Shown piece by piece: positions 1-7,524 of a stretch of DNA of 32,595 nt. The notes beneath the pieces are model-generated. The model did not search any database. It had not been told where the DNA came from and saw only the letters and a program-made list of their open reading frames with translations. The stretch is taken from the NCBI GenBank assembly GCA_902386135.1, contig CABMIB010000112.1:1-32595 (forward strand). Reading direction: 5' to 3'. The stretch comes from an uncultured archaeon. Lineage in GTDB: Archaea; Halobacteriota; Methanosarcinia; Methanosarcinales; Methanoperedenaceae. The translations under genes were made by a program, and so were the position numbers. Numbering within the stretch: position 1 is the first letter of the stretch; each line of letters begins with the position of its first letter.

Positions 1-126
<126 letters not shown>

Positions 127-159
127 TTATCCTCCTGCTCCCTTTGATAGCATTAACAT
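127..159 (-). other. Possible ten-residue upstream ORF in the ilvC leader
   Basis: The frame ATG TTA ATG CTA TCA AAG GGA GCA GGA GGA TAA encodes MLMLSKGAGG and ends three bases before the ilvC ATG. It holds two leucine codons and overlaps both the downstream arm of the leader inverted repeat and the ilvC ribosome-binding site. It has no ribosome-binding site of its own, so it may be chance. It is recorded because a leucine-containing short frame before a branched-chain gene is a known attenuation layout in bacteria. Confidence 0.2.
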
Positions 160-220
160 GTGTTGCTGGGTAAGTTTGGTTCCTTTTTTCAGCTTTTTAA
201 CAATTATCTACTATCAAAGG
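141..220 (-). promoter_or_regulatory. ilvC 5' leader with a perfect 10-bp inverted repeat
   Basis: CCTTTGATAG at 141-150 and CTATCAAAGG at 211-220 are perfect inverted copies 60 bases apart. In the minus-strand transcript the first arm would lie almost at the 5' end, because the TATA box at 247-253 predicts a start near 225. The second arm abuts the GGAGCAGGAGG ribosome-binding region. A closed stem would bring the mRNA end next to the translation start. It could be an RNA switch, an attenuator or a two-site operator. Confidence 0.5.
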
Positions 221-246
221 CAAACTCGTTCAATGCATTTTTAGAG

Positions 247-253
247 ATTTATA
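247..253 (-). promoter_or_regulatory. TATA box of ilvC
   Basis: On the minus strand the bases read GCTATAAATCTC, a good archaeal TATA box. The expected start about 25 bases downstream is near 225, just before the leader stem at 220. Confidence 0.5.
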
Positions 254-301
254 GCTATCCCTATCAGCCCTCTACAAAAGCTGGATGGTGCTCTGTAGTT
301 C

Positions 302-679
302 TTACGCACTTATTCCCAATCCCTTCAATCGTTTAATATTTTTCTGCGTTTCATCTATTGCCGTTCTCTGCTGTTTTTCAAGTTGTGCGATTATCTTGCC
401 AAATCCAACTTTAAGTGAATATACTTTATGCGGTCTCCCCTTCCCTGGTTTCTTCTCTTCCCGCTCGTTAACCCAGCCATATTCTTTTAACTCCTTTGTT
501 GCGATACTGACTTCGGGCTGGCGTAATCCTGCTTCTCTTTCAAGTTCGACCGATGTAACTTCATTCCTATTTTTAAGATAGCTTAGAACTCTGGCAATAG
601 GTCTTTTCATGCCTAAAGAAATAAGTGTATCTGCAATTTCTTCGTTCTTTTCGTCTATTTGTTTCATAAGTGCTTTCAT
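302..679 (-). CDS. Winged-helix transcriptional regulator
   Basis: This 125-residue protein has a winged-helix core: a helical lead-in (EIADTLISLGMKRPIARVL), a recognition-helix region (TSVELEREAGLRQPEVSIAT) and a basic wing (GWVNEREEKKPGKGRPHKVYSL), then a C-terminal helix rich in charged residues that could dimerise. It resembles ArsR/TrmB-type archaeal regulators; I cannot name its target. The start chosen is the ATG at 679 because GGAG lies just upstream; an in-frame start at 712 would add 11 residues without such a site. It is transcribed toward ilvC, with a gap of 178 bases. A 14-bp inverted repeat upstream (703-716 and 759-772) could be its own operator, so regulation of itself or of ilvC is possible but unproven. 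Confidence 0.8.
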   Translation of the reverse strand: MKALMKQIDEKNEEIADTLISLGMKRPIARVLSYLKNRNEVTSVELEREAGLRQPEVSIATKELKEYGWVNEREEKKPGKGRPHKVYSLKVGFGKIIAQLEKQQRTAIDETQKNIKRLKGLGISA

Positions 680-702
680 AATGCTCCAATAAGAGAAGTA
701 GA

Positions 703-772
703 GATTAAACACCTAATTAAAAACGATGGGTCGAAGGAGACTGAGGGTACTAAAGGCGTTAGGTGCTTAATC
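703..772. promoter_or_regulatory. Inverted repeat upstream of the winged-helix regulator
   Basis: GATTAAACACCTAA (703-716) and TTAGGTGCTTAATC (759-772) are inverted copies matching at 13 of 14 bases, with 42 bases between them. They lie 24-93 bases before the regulator's start. Two such sites could bind a dimeric regulator cooperatively, or could pair as RNA. Confidence 0.45.
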
Positions 773-851
773 CTACTATAATATCTATTATGGTTTTTTC
801 TAGTATAAATATTTATGCTTATATTAAATGCTGTATATAATAATACTAATG

Positions 852-900
852 CTCATTATAATACAATTACTTTTTACCTCATTATAATGATAACCGTTAT
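852..900. promoter_or_regulatory. Cluster of repeated and palindromic AT-rich sites
   Basis: CTCATTATAAT occurs at 852-862 and again at 878-888, 26 bases apart. The second copy merges into the palindrome CATTATAATG (880-889) and is followed directly by ATAACCGTTAT (890-900), a perfect 5+1+5 palindrome. The group sits just upstream of the TATA box of the small gene at 983, where a regulator would be expected to bind. The low complexity of the region limits confidence. Confidence 0.35.
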
Positions 901-914
901 TATTTAAATGGATA

Positions 915-923
915 AATATATAA
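915..923 (+). promoter_or_regulatory. TATA box of the small gene at 983
   Basis: AAATATATAAACTTTAT around 914-930 fits an archaeal TATA box. The predicted start is near 944, giving a leader of about 40 bases that contains a GGTGAG ribosome-binding site. Confidence 0.45.
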
Positions 924-982
924 ACTTTATAGTTGTGTTATGTACTGGATAGGCGGGAACATGGTGAGGAGTGGTGAGTTCT

Positions 983-1195
983 ATGCAAAAAGATATCTTA
1001 ATAAAAGACATATCAGTTGAATGGAATGGTGGAAAAGTCAGCGGTTTTAAATCAAAACAAGAAGCGGAGCGATTTATAAATCGCATTTGCAAAAAAACTG
1101 CTCCAAATCTCAAATATTCTATATATAAATATATGACATCTTCAGCCTCAAAAAAAGGATCGCATGTCGAGATGAGCCGTTTACATCAAGTTTGA
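983..1195 (+). CDS. Small protein of unknown function
   Basis: The 70-residue product begins MQKDILIKDISVEWNGGKVS and is basic, with no membrane segment and two cysteines. I do not recognise the family. Support for a real gene is the TATA box at 915-923 and GTGAGGAGTGGTGAG just before the ATG at 983. A GTG at 971 would add four residues but overlaps the ribosome-binding site. The alternation of hydrophobic and charged residues in the first 50 positions looks like a folded alpha/beta domain. It stands alone, with repeated possible operator sites upstream, so it may be a regulated stand-alone gene. Confidence 0.45.
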   Translation: MQKDILIKDISVEWNGGKVSGFKSKQEAERFINRICKKTAPNLKYSIYKYMTSSASKKGSHVEMSRLHQV

Positions 1196-1531
1196 ATGCG
1201 GCTTGAGGTTAAGTAAAATCAATCCGCCAGGTTATAATGCATCAGAGCATTGAAATTTTGGGCCGGGTAAAATTGTGGCTTAGTGTTGAGATATAGAAAC
1301 TGGACTTTTTGTTAACCCAGCCTGATATCATTGAACGTTGATGCTCGTGAATCCAGGAAAATATTAGCATACTTTATGCTATGTCTGATTGCAGAAAACT
1401 CAAATTGTGAAGTCTAAGAAATTCGAATAGTACAAGTGGCCAGGTTGGGGAGTGGGGGTTAGTGTATTAAAAAAGTTATTTTCCTGCCCACAAGTTGATA
1501 GTATGTTCTTATTCTATATAAAACTGGCGAG

Positions 1532-1577
1532 GGGGAGGAACAGAGTCTCCCAGATACGGTCCTGCTCCCCTTTTTTT
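1532..1577 (+). terminator. Hairpin followed by a T7 tract
   Basis: GGGGAG (1532-1537) with CAG (1541-1543) can pair with CTGCTCCCC (1562-1570), and TTTTTTT follows at 1571-1577. This looks like an intrinsic terminator for plus-strand transcription. No recognised gene ends just upstream, so it might end a long 3' region of the gene at 983 or an unannotated RNA. Confidence 0.4.
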
Positions 1578-1686
1578 AGAAAACGAAGCCTATTCTTAGA
1601 CAGGTTTATGTTACACTGGATATACCTAAAAATTTCCAGTGGAAATTAGGGATACTATTTATACAATGCAATAATAATATCCCAGT

Positions 1687-1754
1687 GGTGAGCAGAATTA
1701 TAACAACTTTTAATTCACTCATTGTCAATCCCCTCTGAGAACTTCCTGCTCACC
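1687..1754. repeat. 9-bp inverted repeat downstream of hisS
   Basis: GGTGAGCAG (1687-1695) and CTGCTCACC (1746-1754) are perfect inverted copies separated by 50 bases. They lie about 100 bases past the hisS stop codon and could form a 3' end structure. No T tract follows on either strand. Confidence 0.35.
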
Positions 1755-1852
1755 TATCGCGATTCAAGATAAATCGTTTACATGCACACTATATAATGTA
1801 TATGTGTAAAGTTTATTCAACCTTACAGGGATTTATGTAGTTCTGCTCCTCA

Positions 1853-3085
1853 TCATCGAAATATCTTTTCTATTATTTCCTCTACTGTTACCAGTTCTTG
1901 TACTCCAGTCTTCATATCCTTAAGCGCCACCTTGCCTGCATCAAGCTCGTTCTTCCCCGCGATGACCACATGGCTCGCACCTAACGTATTGGCATACGAA
2001 ATCTGATCTTTGAACTTCCTGCCCGCCACATCGACATACGTAGATACATGCTGCCTGAGTTTCTGTGCGATAACTATAGCCTGTTCGCGCGTATCATCGA
2101 ATGAGACGATCACGATACGTTTTACTTCAGCAGGCTTTGCCTCGCAGATCTCCATCACCCTGTCAAACCCAATAGCATATCCAGTCGAAGGCGTATCCTC
2201 GCCCCCGAACAACTGCGCCAGACGGTATGAGCCTCCGCCGCACACCTGGTTCTGCGCGCCCAGTCCCTCGCAGTATATCTCAAACACCATGCCTGTATAA
2301 TAATCAAGTCCCCGTGCGATTCCCATGTCCACCTGGTATTCCAGCCCGTACACGTCCAGAAGCTCAAGTAGCGCTTCGAACTGCGATATCGCCTCGATAT
2401 CCCCGACCAGTTCCCGCGCCTCATGCATCGCGTTTATTCCGCGAAGCCCGATAAGGCGGAACAATTTGCCTCGCATCTCATCGGGCGCGTTTATCTCATC
2501 AAGGAACTCATCGAGTCCCTTATCATCCTTTTTATCCACAAGCCGCATTATCTTGCTTTGCTGATAGGGCTGGATCTCCTTTAAGAGTGAGCGCACGATC
2601 CCAAGGTGCCCGACGTGCAGGTCTCCTTTAACACCCGCGCTGTTCAGCATTTCGACCGCAAGCGCGATGACCTCTGCTTCAGCCTCCGGGCGCGCGCTTC
2701 CTATGATCTCAACGCCGAACTGGAAAAATTCCCTGAAACGTCCTTTCTGCGGCCGTTCGTACCTGAAGCAGTTATCGAAATAATAGAATTTCAGGGGTTT
2801 TGGAGACTTCTGGAGACCTTCGACGTACATCCTTATGACGGGCGCTGTCAGTTCAGGGCGCAGCGCAATCTCGCGGTCCCCTTTGTCCTTGAAATTGTAG
2901 ATCTCACCCAGGATACCTTCGCCTGACTTTATCGTAAAAAGCTCGATATGCTCGAAAGTGGGCGTTTTTATTTCCCCGTATCCCCAGCGGATGGCGACCT
3001 CGCGCAGCCTGTTCTCAATATACCGCCTCTTTGCCATCTCATCAGGCAGGAAATCACGCGTGCCTCTGGGTCTCTGGAATTCCAT
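1853..3085 (-). CDS. hisS: Histidyl-tRNA synthetase
   Basis: This is a complete 410-residue class II synthetase that charges tRNA-His in the cytoplasm. Class II motif 2 is at about residues 107-129 (FRYERPQKGRFREF), the histidine-specific motif GLDYYTGMVFEIY at 259-271, and motif 3 GYAIGFDRV at 302-310. The last 90 residues form the anticodon-binding domain. The N-terminal RGTRDFLP segment is typical. Length is normal for the family. The ATG start gives the expected first residues MEFQRPRGTRDF. The gene is alone on the minus strand and diverges from the lipoprotein gene at 3259, so the 173 bases between them must carry two promoters. Confidence 0.97.
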   Translation of the reverse strand: MEFQRPRGTRDFLPDEMAKRRYIENRLREVAIRWGYGEIKTPTFEHIELFTIKSGEGILGEIYNFKDKGDREIALRPELTAPVIRMYVEGLQKSPKPLKFYYFDNCFRYERPQKGRFREFFQFGVEIIGSARPEAEAEVIALAVEMLNSAGVKGDLHVGHLGIVRSLLKEIQPYQQSKIMRLVDKKDDKGLDEFLDEINAPDEMRGKLFRLIGLRGINAMHEARELVGDIEAISQFEALLELLDVYGLEYQVDMGIARGLDYYTGMVFEIYCEGLGAQNQVCGGGSYRLAQLFGGEDTPSTGYAIGFDRVMEICEAKPAEVKRIVIVSFDDTREQAIVIAQKLRQHVSTYVDVAGRKFKDQISYANTLGASHVVIAGKNELDAGKVALKDMKTGVQELVTVEEIIEKIFR

Positions 3086-3258
3086 TAATATACTTCCTTT
3101 CGCCCCGTTTATAGCATATTCCTTTATAAATCCTTATGCTTTTACATTAAAATCTAACTTGACCAATAAATTTCAATTTCAGAAAGTAAATAATTATAAT
3201 CATAACTATATGAGAAATGTTTTTAAGGATTGATGCCATATAAAGTAGAGGTGACCCG

Positions 3259-4257
3259 ATGAAAAAATTAGCACCCATTGTATTACTTCTTTTAATAGTT
3301 GCTTTTTCAGGCTGTACAGGTTCGAATTCCGCAAGCGGTAACCTTCCTGGCGAACTTCAAAATTTCCAACTTGCAAATCCCAATCTCAACGGGAAAATCG
3401 TAGACGTTAAGCTGGCCCCAAGCGACATCAGAGCAGGGGAAAAAGTTACAGCAGAGCTTGTCGTAGCCAATGCAGGTACTGAAAATATTACTAAAGAGTC
3501 TGTTGAAATAAGAGCAAAAGTAGAGACACTTGATGATACCATGGCGAACCTTGCGCTCAAATTCATGGGCGATGATAAAAAGACAAGAACGTTCAATATC
3601 GATTTTGATGATGCGATAGCACCCGGGACTGTCAAGCCGATCAGTGCATATTTCCAGACACAGCAGGAGATGCAGGGGAGGAACCTTGCAGGTACATACC
3701 AGATAACAATCATTCTATCAGTGAACGGCCAGAAGGTAGATGCTAAAATAATGCCGGTAACCCTTCATTCAGGTACACCGCGGGTATTCACGCCCACACC
3801 AACACCTCCTCCTACGCCAACCCCGGCATCCACGCCGACATCTGCTCCATCTGTTACAGAAACACAGGCACCCACTCCTACGCCCACGCCTGAACCTGTT
3901 GTGACCGCCACCCCGACGGGAAGGAAAGTTTACGCGAGGATAATGGCTAACAGGTTCACTGAGCCGAAGAAGGAAATAGATGTTGGAGATGCGATGTTGT
4001 GGGATAATATTGATGACACCAGATATACTCTGATAGAGACGGGCGGAAAAGTCGCCAATATAACAGTCAATGATAAAGTTACATTCGTATTTAACACGAC
4101 CGGTGACTACAGATTCCTGTTATATTACACCAACGTACGATCGCCGTACAGTTATCAGGAGGTCATCGTAAAGGTCAATGCAACAACTAACCCGACCAAT
4201 TCAACCAATGCAACTAACCCGACCAATGTGACAAATGCAACTGATGCAAGCCAATAG
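3259..4257 (+). CDS. Surface lipoprotein with Thr/Pro linker and cupredoxin-like C-terminal domain
   Basis: This 332-residue protein has a lipoprotein signal peptide with lipobox FSGC (Cys19). Residues about 40-170 look like an immunoglobulin-like beta-sandwich of the CARDB type (GEKVTAELVVANAGTENI). A Thr/Pro-rich linker follows (about 175-222), then a domain of about 85 residues whose pattern (IDVGDAMLWDN, FVFNTTGDYRFLLYY) recalls a cupredoxin fold, but without the usual His/Cys copper ligands. The tail (about 306-332) is a run of short Asn-Thr/Ser blocks with several N-glycosylation sequons. Start: GAGGTGA just before the ATG. It precedes a second exported protein at 4319 in the same direction. 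The function is unknown; binding or structural roles outside the cell are likely. Confidence 0.8.
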   Translation: MKKLAPIVLLLLIVAFSGCTGSNSASGNLPGELQNFQLANPNLNGKIVDVKLAPSDIRAGEKVTAELVVANAGTENITKESVEIRAKVETLDDTMANLALKFMGDDKKTRTFNIDFDDAIAPGTVKPISAYFQTQQEMQGRNLAGTYQITIILSVNGQKVDAKIMPVTLHSGTPRVFTPTPTPPPTPTPASTPTSAPSVTETQAPTPTPTPEPVVTATPTGRKVYARIMANRFTEPKKEIDVGDAMLWDNIDDTRYTLIETGGKVANITVNDKVTFVFNTTGDYRFLLYYTNVRSPYSYQEVIVKVNATTNPTNSTNATNPTNVTNATDASQ

Positions 4258-4318
4258 CTTGCATTGGTTCACAATCTTTATATCATATAAAATTAAGTCA
4301 TAAAGGAGGGATATGACA

Positions 4319-5239
4319 ATGAATAAAATTTTGATAGGTGTCTTAGGTATCTTTATAGTACTGTTGAACCTCGGATTCGCAGGCGCAGCCACGCTTAACG
4401 TAGGGACAGGGCAGACATACACTACAATCCAGTCCGCAATAGACGCAGCCAATACAGGGGATATAATTTCGGTTGGCGAGGGAACATACACCGAGAACCT
4501 GGTTATAAAAAAGAACGGGATATCGGTAATAGGAAAGAACAAAGAAAAAACAATCATCGACGCCAAAAAAACCGGCAGTGCCATCAGGATCGAAGCAAAT
4601 AACGTGGTAATCAGCGGATTCACTATCCAGAACAACGGAGGAAGCGGAAAAGATGATGCGGGCATAAGCCTTTACAAAGCAAATAATAATATGATAGCCA
4701 ACTCCATAATCGTGAATAACAACGTGGGTATTTCGCTTTACACTTCAAGCAATAACAACATAATTTCAGGCAATTATATAAAATCAAGCGGCAGGTATGG
4801 CATATTCATCTACACGTCCAATGATAATAAAATATATAATAACAATATCGAGAGCAACCAGATAGGGATTTATGCAGATTCGACCAGCACGAATCACATT
4901 TATTCGAATAATTTCATAGACAACAAAGACCAGGCTTACGATAACAGCGGCAAGAACTCGTGGGATGAGGAAAAATCCGGCAATTACTGGAGTTCATCTA
5001 AAGGCAGCGGCGCGTTTGTTATTCTGGGCGGGGCGAACGCAAAAGACAATTATCCACTCTCAGGGACAGTCTCGATAAAGGATGTATCAGTCCCTACACA
5101 GTCCTCATCCGCCGAGCAAAAGTCACAGGTAGCAAAGGCGGAGGGAACTACTGGAAAATCCTCACCTGGATTTGCGGTGAGCCTGGCAGTGGTTGCGATA
5201 ATCGTAGTAGCGGCTTTAAAAAATAGGAAAAGAAAGTAG
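4319..5239 (+). CDS. NosD-like parallel beta-helix protein with PGF-CTERM anchor
   Basis: This protein of 306 residues has a signal peptide ending near GFAGAA, then TYTTIQSAIDAANTGDIISVGEGTYTE, the classical start of NosD/pectate-lyase-like right-handed beta-helices. About seven PbH1-type turns rich in Asn follow (NNNVGISLY, SNNNIISGNYI, GIYADSTSTN). The C-terminus has SPGF at about 282-285, a hydrophobic stretch and KNRKRK, matching the PGF-CTERM sorting signal processed by archaeosortase. The ATG at 4319 is preferred over the one at 4313 because GGAGGG (4305-4310) is 8 bases away rather than 2. It lies 61 bases after the lipoprotein gene and may share its promoter. Such proteins often bind or cleave polysaccharide; no catalytic residues can be assigned here. 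Confidence 0.85.
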   Translation: MNKILIGVLGIFIVLLNLGFAGAATLNVGTGQTYTTIQSAIDAANTGDIISVGEGTYTENLVIKKNGISVIGKNKEKTIIDAKKTGSAIRIEANNVVISGFTIQNNGGSGKDDAGISLYKANNNMIANSIIVNNNVGISLYTSSNNNIISGNYIKSSGRYGIFIYTSNDNKIYNNNIESNQIGIYADSTSTNHIYSNNFIDNKDQAYDNSGKNSWDEEKSGNYWSSSKGSGAFVILGGANAKDNYPLSGTVSIKDVSVPTQSSSAEQKSQVAKAEGTTGKSSPGFAVSLAVVAIIVVAALKNRKRK

Positions 5240-5281
5240 GGCTATATATCCAGATTGCCAATCCAAACAGGGGACGCTGAC

Positions 5282-5989
5282 TCAGAGTCCCTCCATCTTC
5301 TTTTTTATTGCTTCTCCAATCCTTTGCGCTTCATCCATCACTGCCGGCTCATCTGCCACTGACCTGTGTTTTTTCAGGATCCTGGCTGAGCCGTGTGCAT
5401 AGGGCTTATTATCGGGAAGCAGCTCCAGATAATCCCTGTACGCTTCAGCAACGCCGATGTCCATCCCCGTCAGTTCTTTTGAGTAAGCATTCCAGACTGT
5501 GTAATTACAGGTCTCCCCGGGTCCGCACACAAAGCAGCAGGGTGTGCCTTTAGCTGTCATGCTGCCGACTATTTCCATGCCACCGGCGCGAAGAGCGTTC
5601 GCAAGCCATTCTGCCACCATCTTTTCGGCAGCAACTCCTACGGCCACTGTTGCAGCAATTTTTCCGCGGGTCAGGAGCTTTACATGCCTCTTTGAATATA
5701 ACCGTTCGATGAAGGCTTTCATAAAAGCGCTTGCAGCCCCATAGAATGTAGATGAGCCAATCACCAGGGCATCAGCTTCCATTACTTTTTTTGAAAGCCA
5801 CTTAAAATCATCGTTTATAGCGCATTCATTTGTACGGACACATTTCATGCATGCAATGCAGGGACCGACTTTTATTTCTGACAGTTTTATGAACTCGGTT
5901 TGTGCCCCTGTTGCTTCGAGTATCGTTTTTATCAATGTGTCTGTATTGCTGTTCTTTGTCGGACTTCCGCTTATACCCAGTACTTTCAT
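5282..5989 (-). CDS. Iron-sulfur flavoprotein (Isf-type NADPH-dependent FMN reductase family)
   Basis: This 235-residue flavodoxin-like protein opens with MKVLGISGSPTKNSNT, the FMN-phosphate loop. It then has a compact cysteine motif, Cys44-x2-Cys47-x2-Cys50-x5-Cys56, which is the 4Fe-4S signature of the methanogen iron-sulfur flavoprotein Isf. The GSSTFYGAASAFMKAFIER segment is the usual flavin-contact loop. A second cysteine group (CCFVCGPGETC, about 150-160) is extra to the core motif. Isf proteins pass electrons between ferredoxin and acceptors such as O2 or H2O2; the exact partner here is unknown. The gene is single, with the perfect dyad TTATAACGAT/ATCGTTATAA at its promoter, so a repressor is likely. 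Confidence 0.88.
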   Translation of the reverse strand: MKVLGISGSPTKNSNTDTLIKTILEATGAQTEFIKLSEIKVGPCIACMKCVRTNECAINDDFKWLSKKVMEADALVIGSSTFYGAASAFMKAFIERLYSKRHVKLLTRGKIAATVAVGVAAEKMVAEWLANALRAGGMEIVGSMTAKGTPCCFVCGPGETCNYTVWNAYSKELTGMDIGVAEAYRDYLELLPDNKPYAHGSARILKKHRSVADEPAVMDEAQRIGEAIKKKMEGL

Positions 5990-6019
5990 ATCTTGTCACC
6001 GTACAACCCAGTTGCATAG

Positions 6020-6046
6020 TTATAACGATATACTTAATCGTTATAA
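6020..6046. promoter_or_regulatory. Perfect 10-bp dyad at the promoter of the iron-sulfur flavoprotein gene
   Basis: TTATAACGAT (6020-6029) and ATCGTTATAA (6037-6046) are perfect inverted copies around a 7-base centre. They lie 31-57 bases before the start codon at 5989. The outer arm on the minus strand reads TTTTTATAACG and doubles as a TATA box, so a bound protein would block the transcription factors. This is a textbook repressor-operator layout. Confidence 0.6.
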
Positions 6047-6190
6047 AAATATACAAGATACATTTTAATACACAAAAATAACTTCCAAGGTTGTTAAAAG
6101 AACCTTTACACTATACAATAGAATATTTTCTTATAGGGTGAATAAGCCGGGCCAAGTTAGCATCAACAGGGTTCCTTTCGTGGAAAAAAT

Positions 6191-6727
6191 TTAAAACCCC
6201 AGTTTAGCGCGTTTCAGTTCACTTTTCTTTTTTTCAAGGAACTTATAAACAGGTCCGTGGGTCGAACCCTTCAAAAGCATATCTATACCGGCCCGTGTCA
6301 CGGCATTTTGCTCAGGATATCCTATCAAACTTATTGTTTTCCCATAAACCGAGATGCGCACCTCCGTAAGGTCCTCAAAGACCTCTCTGGTCTTCCCTCC
6401 CCTGCCTATTATCCTTCCTTTTATGCGCGCAAGGTCTTTCTCCGACCTGGCGATATCAGACAGGTCAATCGTCTCGAACATCAGAAGGTCCTCGTCAAAC
6501 AGCCGAAACGCCTTTTCAGGGCTGAAACCCCTTGCTATAGCCTGGACTACTTCCTTTGCCCTCAAACCTTTGATCGGGTCTTTAGGCTCCATTATTTCCA
6601 CATCACCGCTCTGGCTGTCGATATTAATTTGTGTTGTTGACTTTTCCTCGATAAGCTCTTTGGTCTTGCCTTCAGGACCGACCAGCACAGCCACTCTGTC
6701 AAGCGGGATTTTAATATGTTCTATCAT
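6191..6727 (-). CDS. KH-domain RNA-binding protein, archaeal Dim2/Pno1 (Krr1-like) family
   Basis: The 178 residues contain two KH domains. The first carries VGPEGKTK (about 17-24) and the second the GxxG loop RIIGRGGKTREVFE (about 105-118); the family's GSTHGPVYKFLE closes it (about 154-165). Eukaryotic Dim2/Pno1 acts in late maturation of the small ribosomal subunit with RIO kinases; the archaeal protein also binds the 3' end of 16S rRNA and can join aIF2 subunits. Its ATG overlaps the RIO1 stop codon as ATGA, so the two are translationally coupled. It is the last gene of the aIF1A - RIO1 - KH operon. Confidence 0.93.
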   Translation of the reverse strand: MIEHIKIPLDRVAVLVGPEGKTKELIEEKSTTQINIDSQSGDVEIMEPKDPIKGLRAKEVVQAIARGFSPEKAFRLFDEDLLMFETIDLSDIARSEKDLARIKGRIIGRGGKTREVFEDLTEVRISVYGKTISLIGYPEQNAVTRAGIDMLLKGSTHGPVYKFLEKKKSELKRAKLGF

Positions 6728-7515
6728 TTTGCTTCCTCCTTTATGATTGAAATCATTTTTTCCTCGTCCACAGGGATATTCAATTTTTTAAAAAACCGGG
6801 CGATATTGTTTACATCGCGCCGAAGGAACGTCTCTGCATTATAGTGGTCTATCATTACCGATTGTCCCATATCTATTATTACCGGGGACATATCGTTCAT
6901 ATCAACTAGTATGTTATATTCGCTCAGGTCAGCGTGAATAAGTCCTGCCCTGGAATACAGAAGTCCCATGTACTTCACGATTTTATTAAAAATATTCTGT
7001 GCTTCTTTTTCAGTTAGTTTTACATCCTTCAGTTGGGGCATAGGTATGCCGTCTTTTCCGATAAATTCCATTAACAGTATATTCCTTTTTGTGATATACG
7101 GCTTCGGCACCCTAACTCCGGCCTCATCGGCCCGCTTCAGGTTCTTGAACTCCTTTTTTGCCCATGCAAGGATTATATCTTTTCGGTTCTGTCTGATCCC
7201 GGTGAAACGCGGGTCTCCTAAAATATATTCTTTCATTGCATTAAAATTGGCAGTAGAGATCATGTAGATTTTAACTGCAATTTCCGGGGTTTCATTATTT
7301 TTTGAGATCGCATGGAAAATATTTGCTTCTTTCCCGGTGCTTACCGAACCGCCCATAGCATCAATGTAACCCTTTTTGGCAAGCTCGTATAGAGCCATCA
7401 ACGTCGCGGTGTCGAAAACATCAGCAAAGACCGCCCTATCGCTGGAATCCTTGATACGCGTACGGAATTCATCAACTCTCTCATCCAGCCGGCGTAGTCT
7501 TTTGTCGCTGACCAT
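6724..7515 (-). CDS. rio1: RIO1-type serine/threonine protein kinase
   Basis: This 263-residue RIO kinase acts in small-subunit ribosome maturation. The nucleotide loop reads GGSVSTGKEAN (about 55-65, the STGKEA signature of RIO1), the ATP-anchoring lysine is in AVKIY (Lys82), the catalytic loop is LIHADLSEYNIL (Asp196), and the metal-binding motif is IIDMGQ (Asp215, in place of DFG). The N-terminal helices typical of RIO1 precede the kinase lobe. All key residues are present, so it should be active. It starts 10 bases after the aIF1A stop codon and overlaps the KH gene by 4 bases, which marks a tight operon with both. Confidence 0.96.
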   Translation of the reverse strand: MVSDKRLRRLDERVDEFRTRIKDSSDRAVFADVFDTATLMALYELAKKGYIDAMGGSVSTGKEANIFHAISKNNETPEIAVKIYMISTANFNAMKEYILGDPRFTGIRQNRKDIILAWAKKEFKNLKRADEAGVRVPKPYITKRNILLMEFIGKDGIPMPQLKDVKLTEKEAQNIFNKIVKYMGLLYSRAGLIHADLSEYNILVDMNDMSPVIIDMGQSVMIDHYNAETFLRRDVNNIARFFKKLNIPVDEEKMISIIKEEAK

Positions 7516-7524
7516 ACGACCAAC

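Larger units (their letters stand above)
1196..1852. other. Gene-poor stretch between the small gene and hisS
   Basis: I see no convincing gene here. A 65-codon frame at 1452-1649 is rejected because a hairpin with a T tract lies inside it. The stretch holds a perfect 7-bp hairpin (TAGCATA at 1365-1371, TATGCTA at 1375-1381), a terminator-like hairpin at 1532-1577 and a 9-bp inverted repeat (1687-1695 with 1746-1754). The number of foldable elements leaves room for a small RNA, but none matches a known family by eye. Confidence 0.4.

Noticed and set aside
1452-1649. 65-codon frame starting MGVSVLKKLFSCPQVDS
   Set aside because: It crosses a strong hairpin with a T tract, has no good ribosome site and the residues do not look like a folded protein.
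2606-2926. 106-codon plus-strand frame
   Set aside because: It lies antisense within hisS, whose motifs are unmistakable; the frame is a by-product of that coding sequence.
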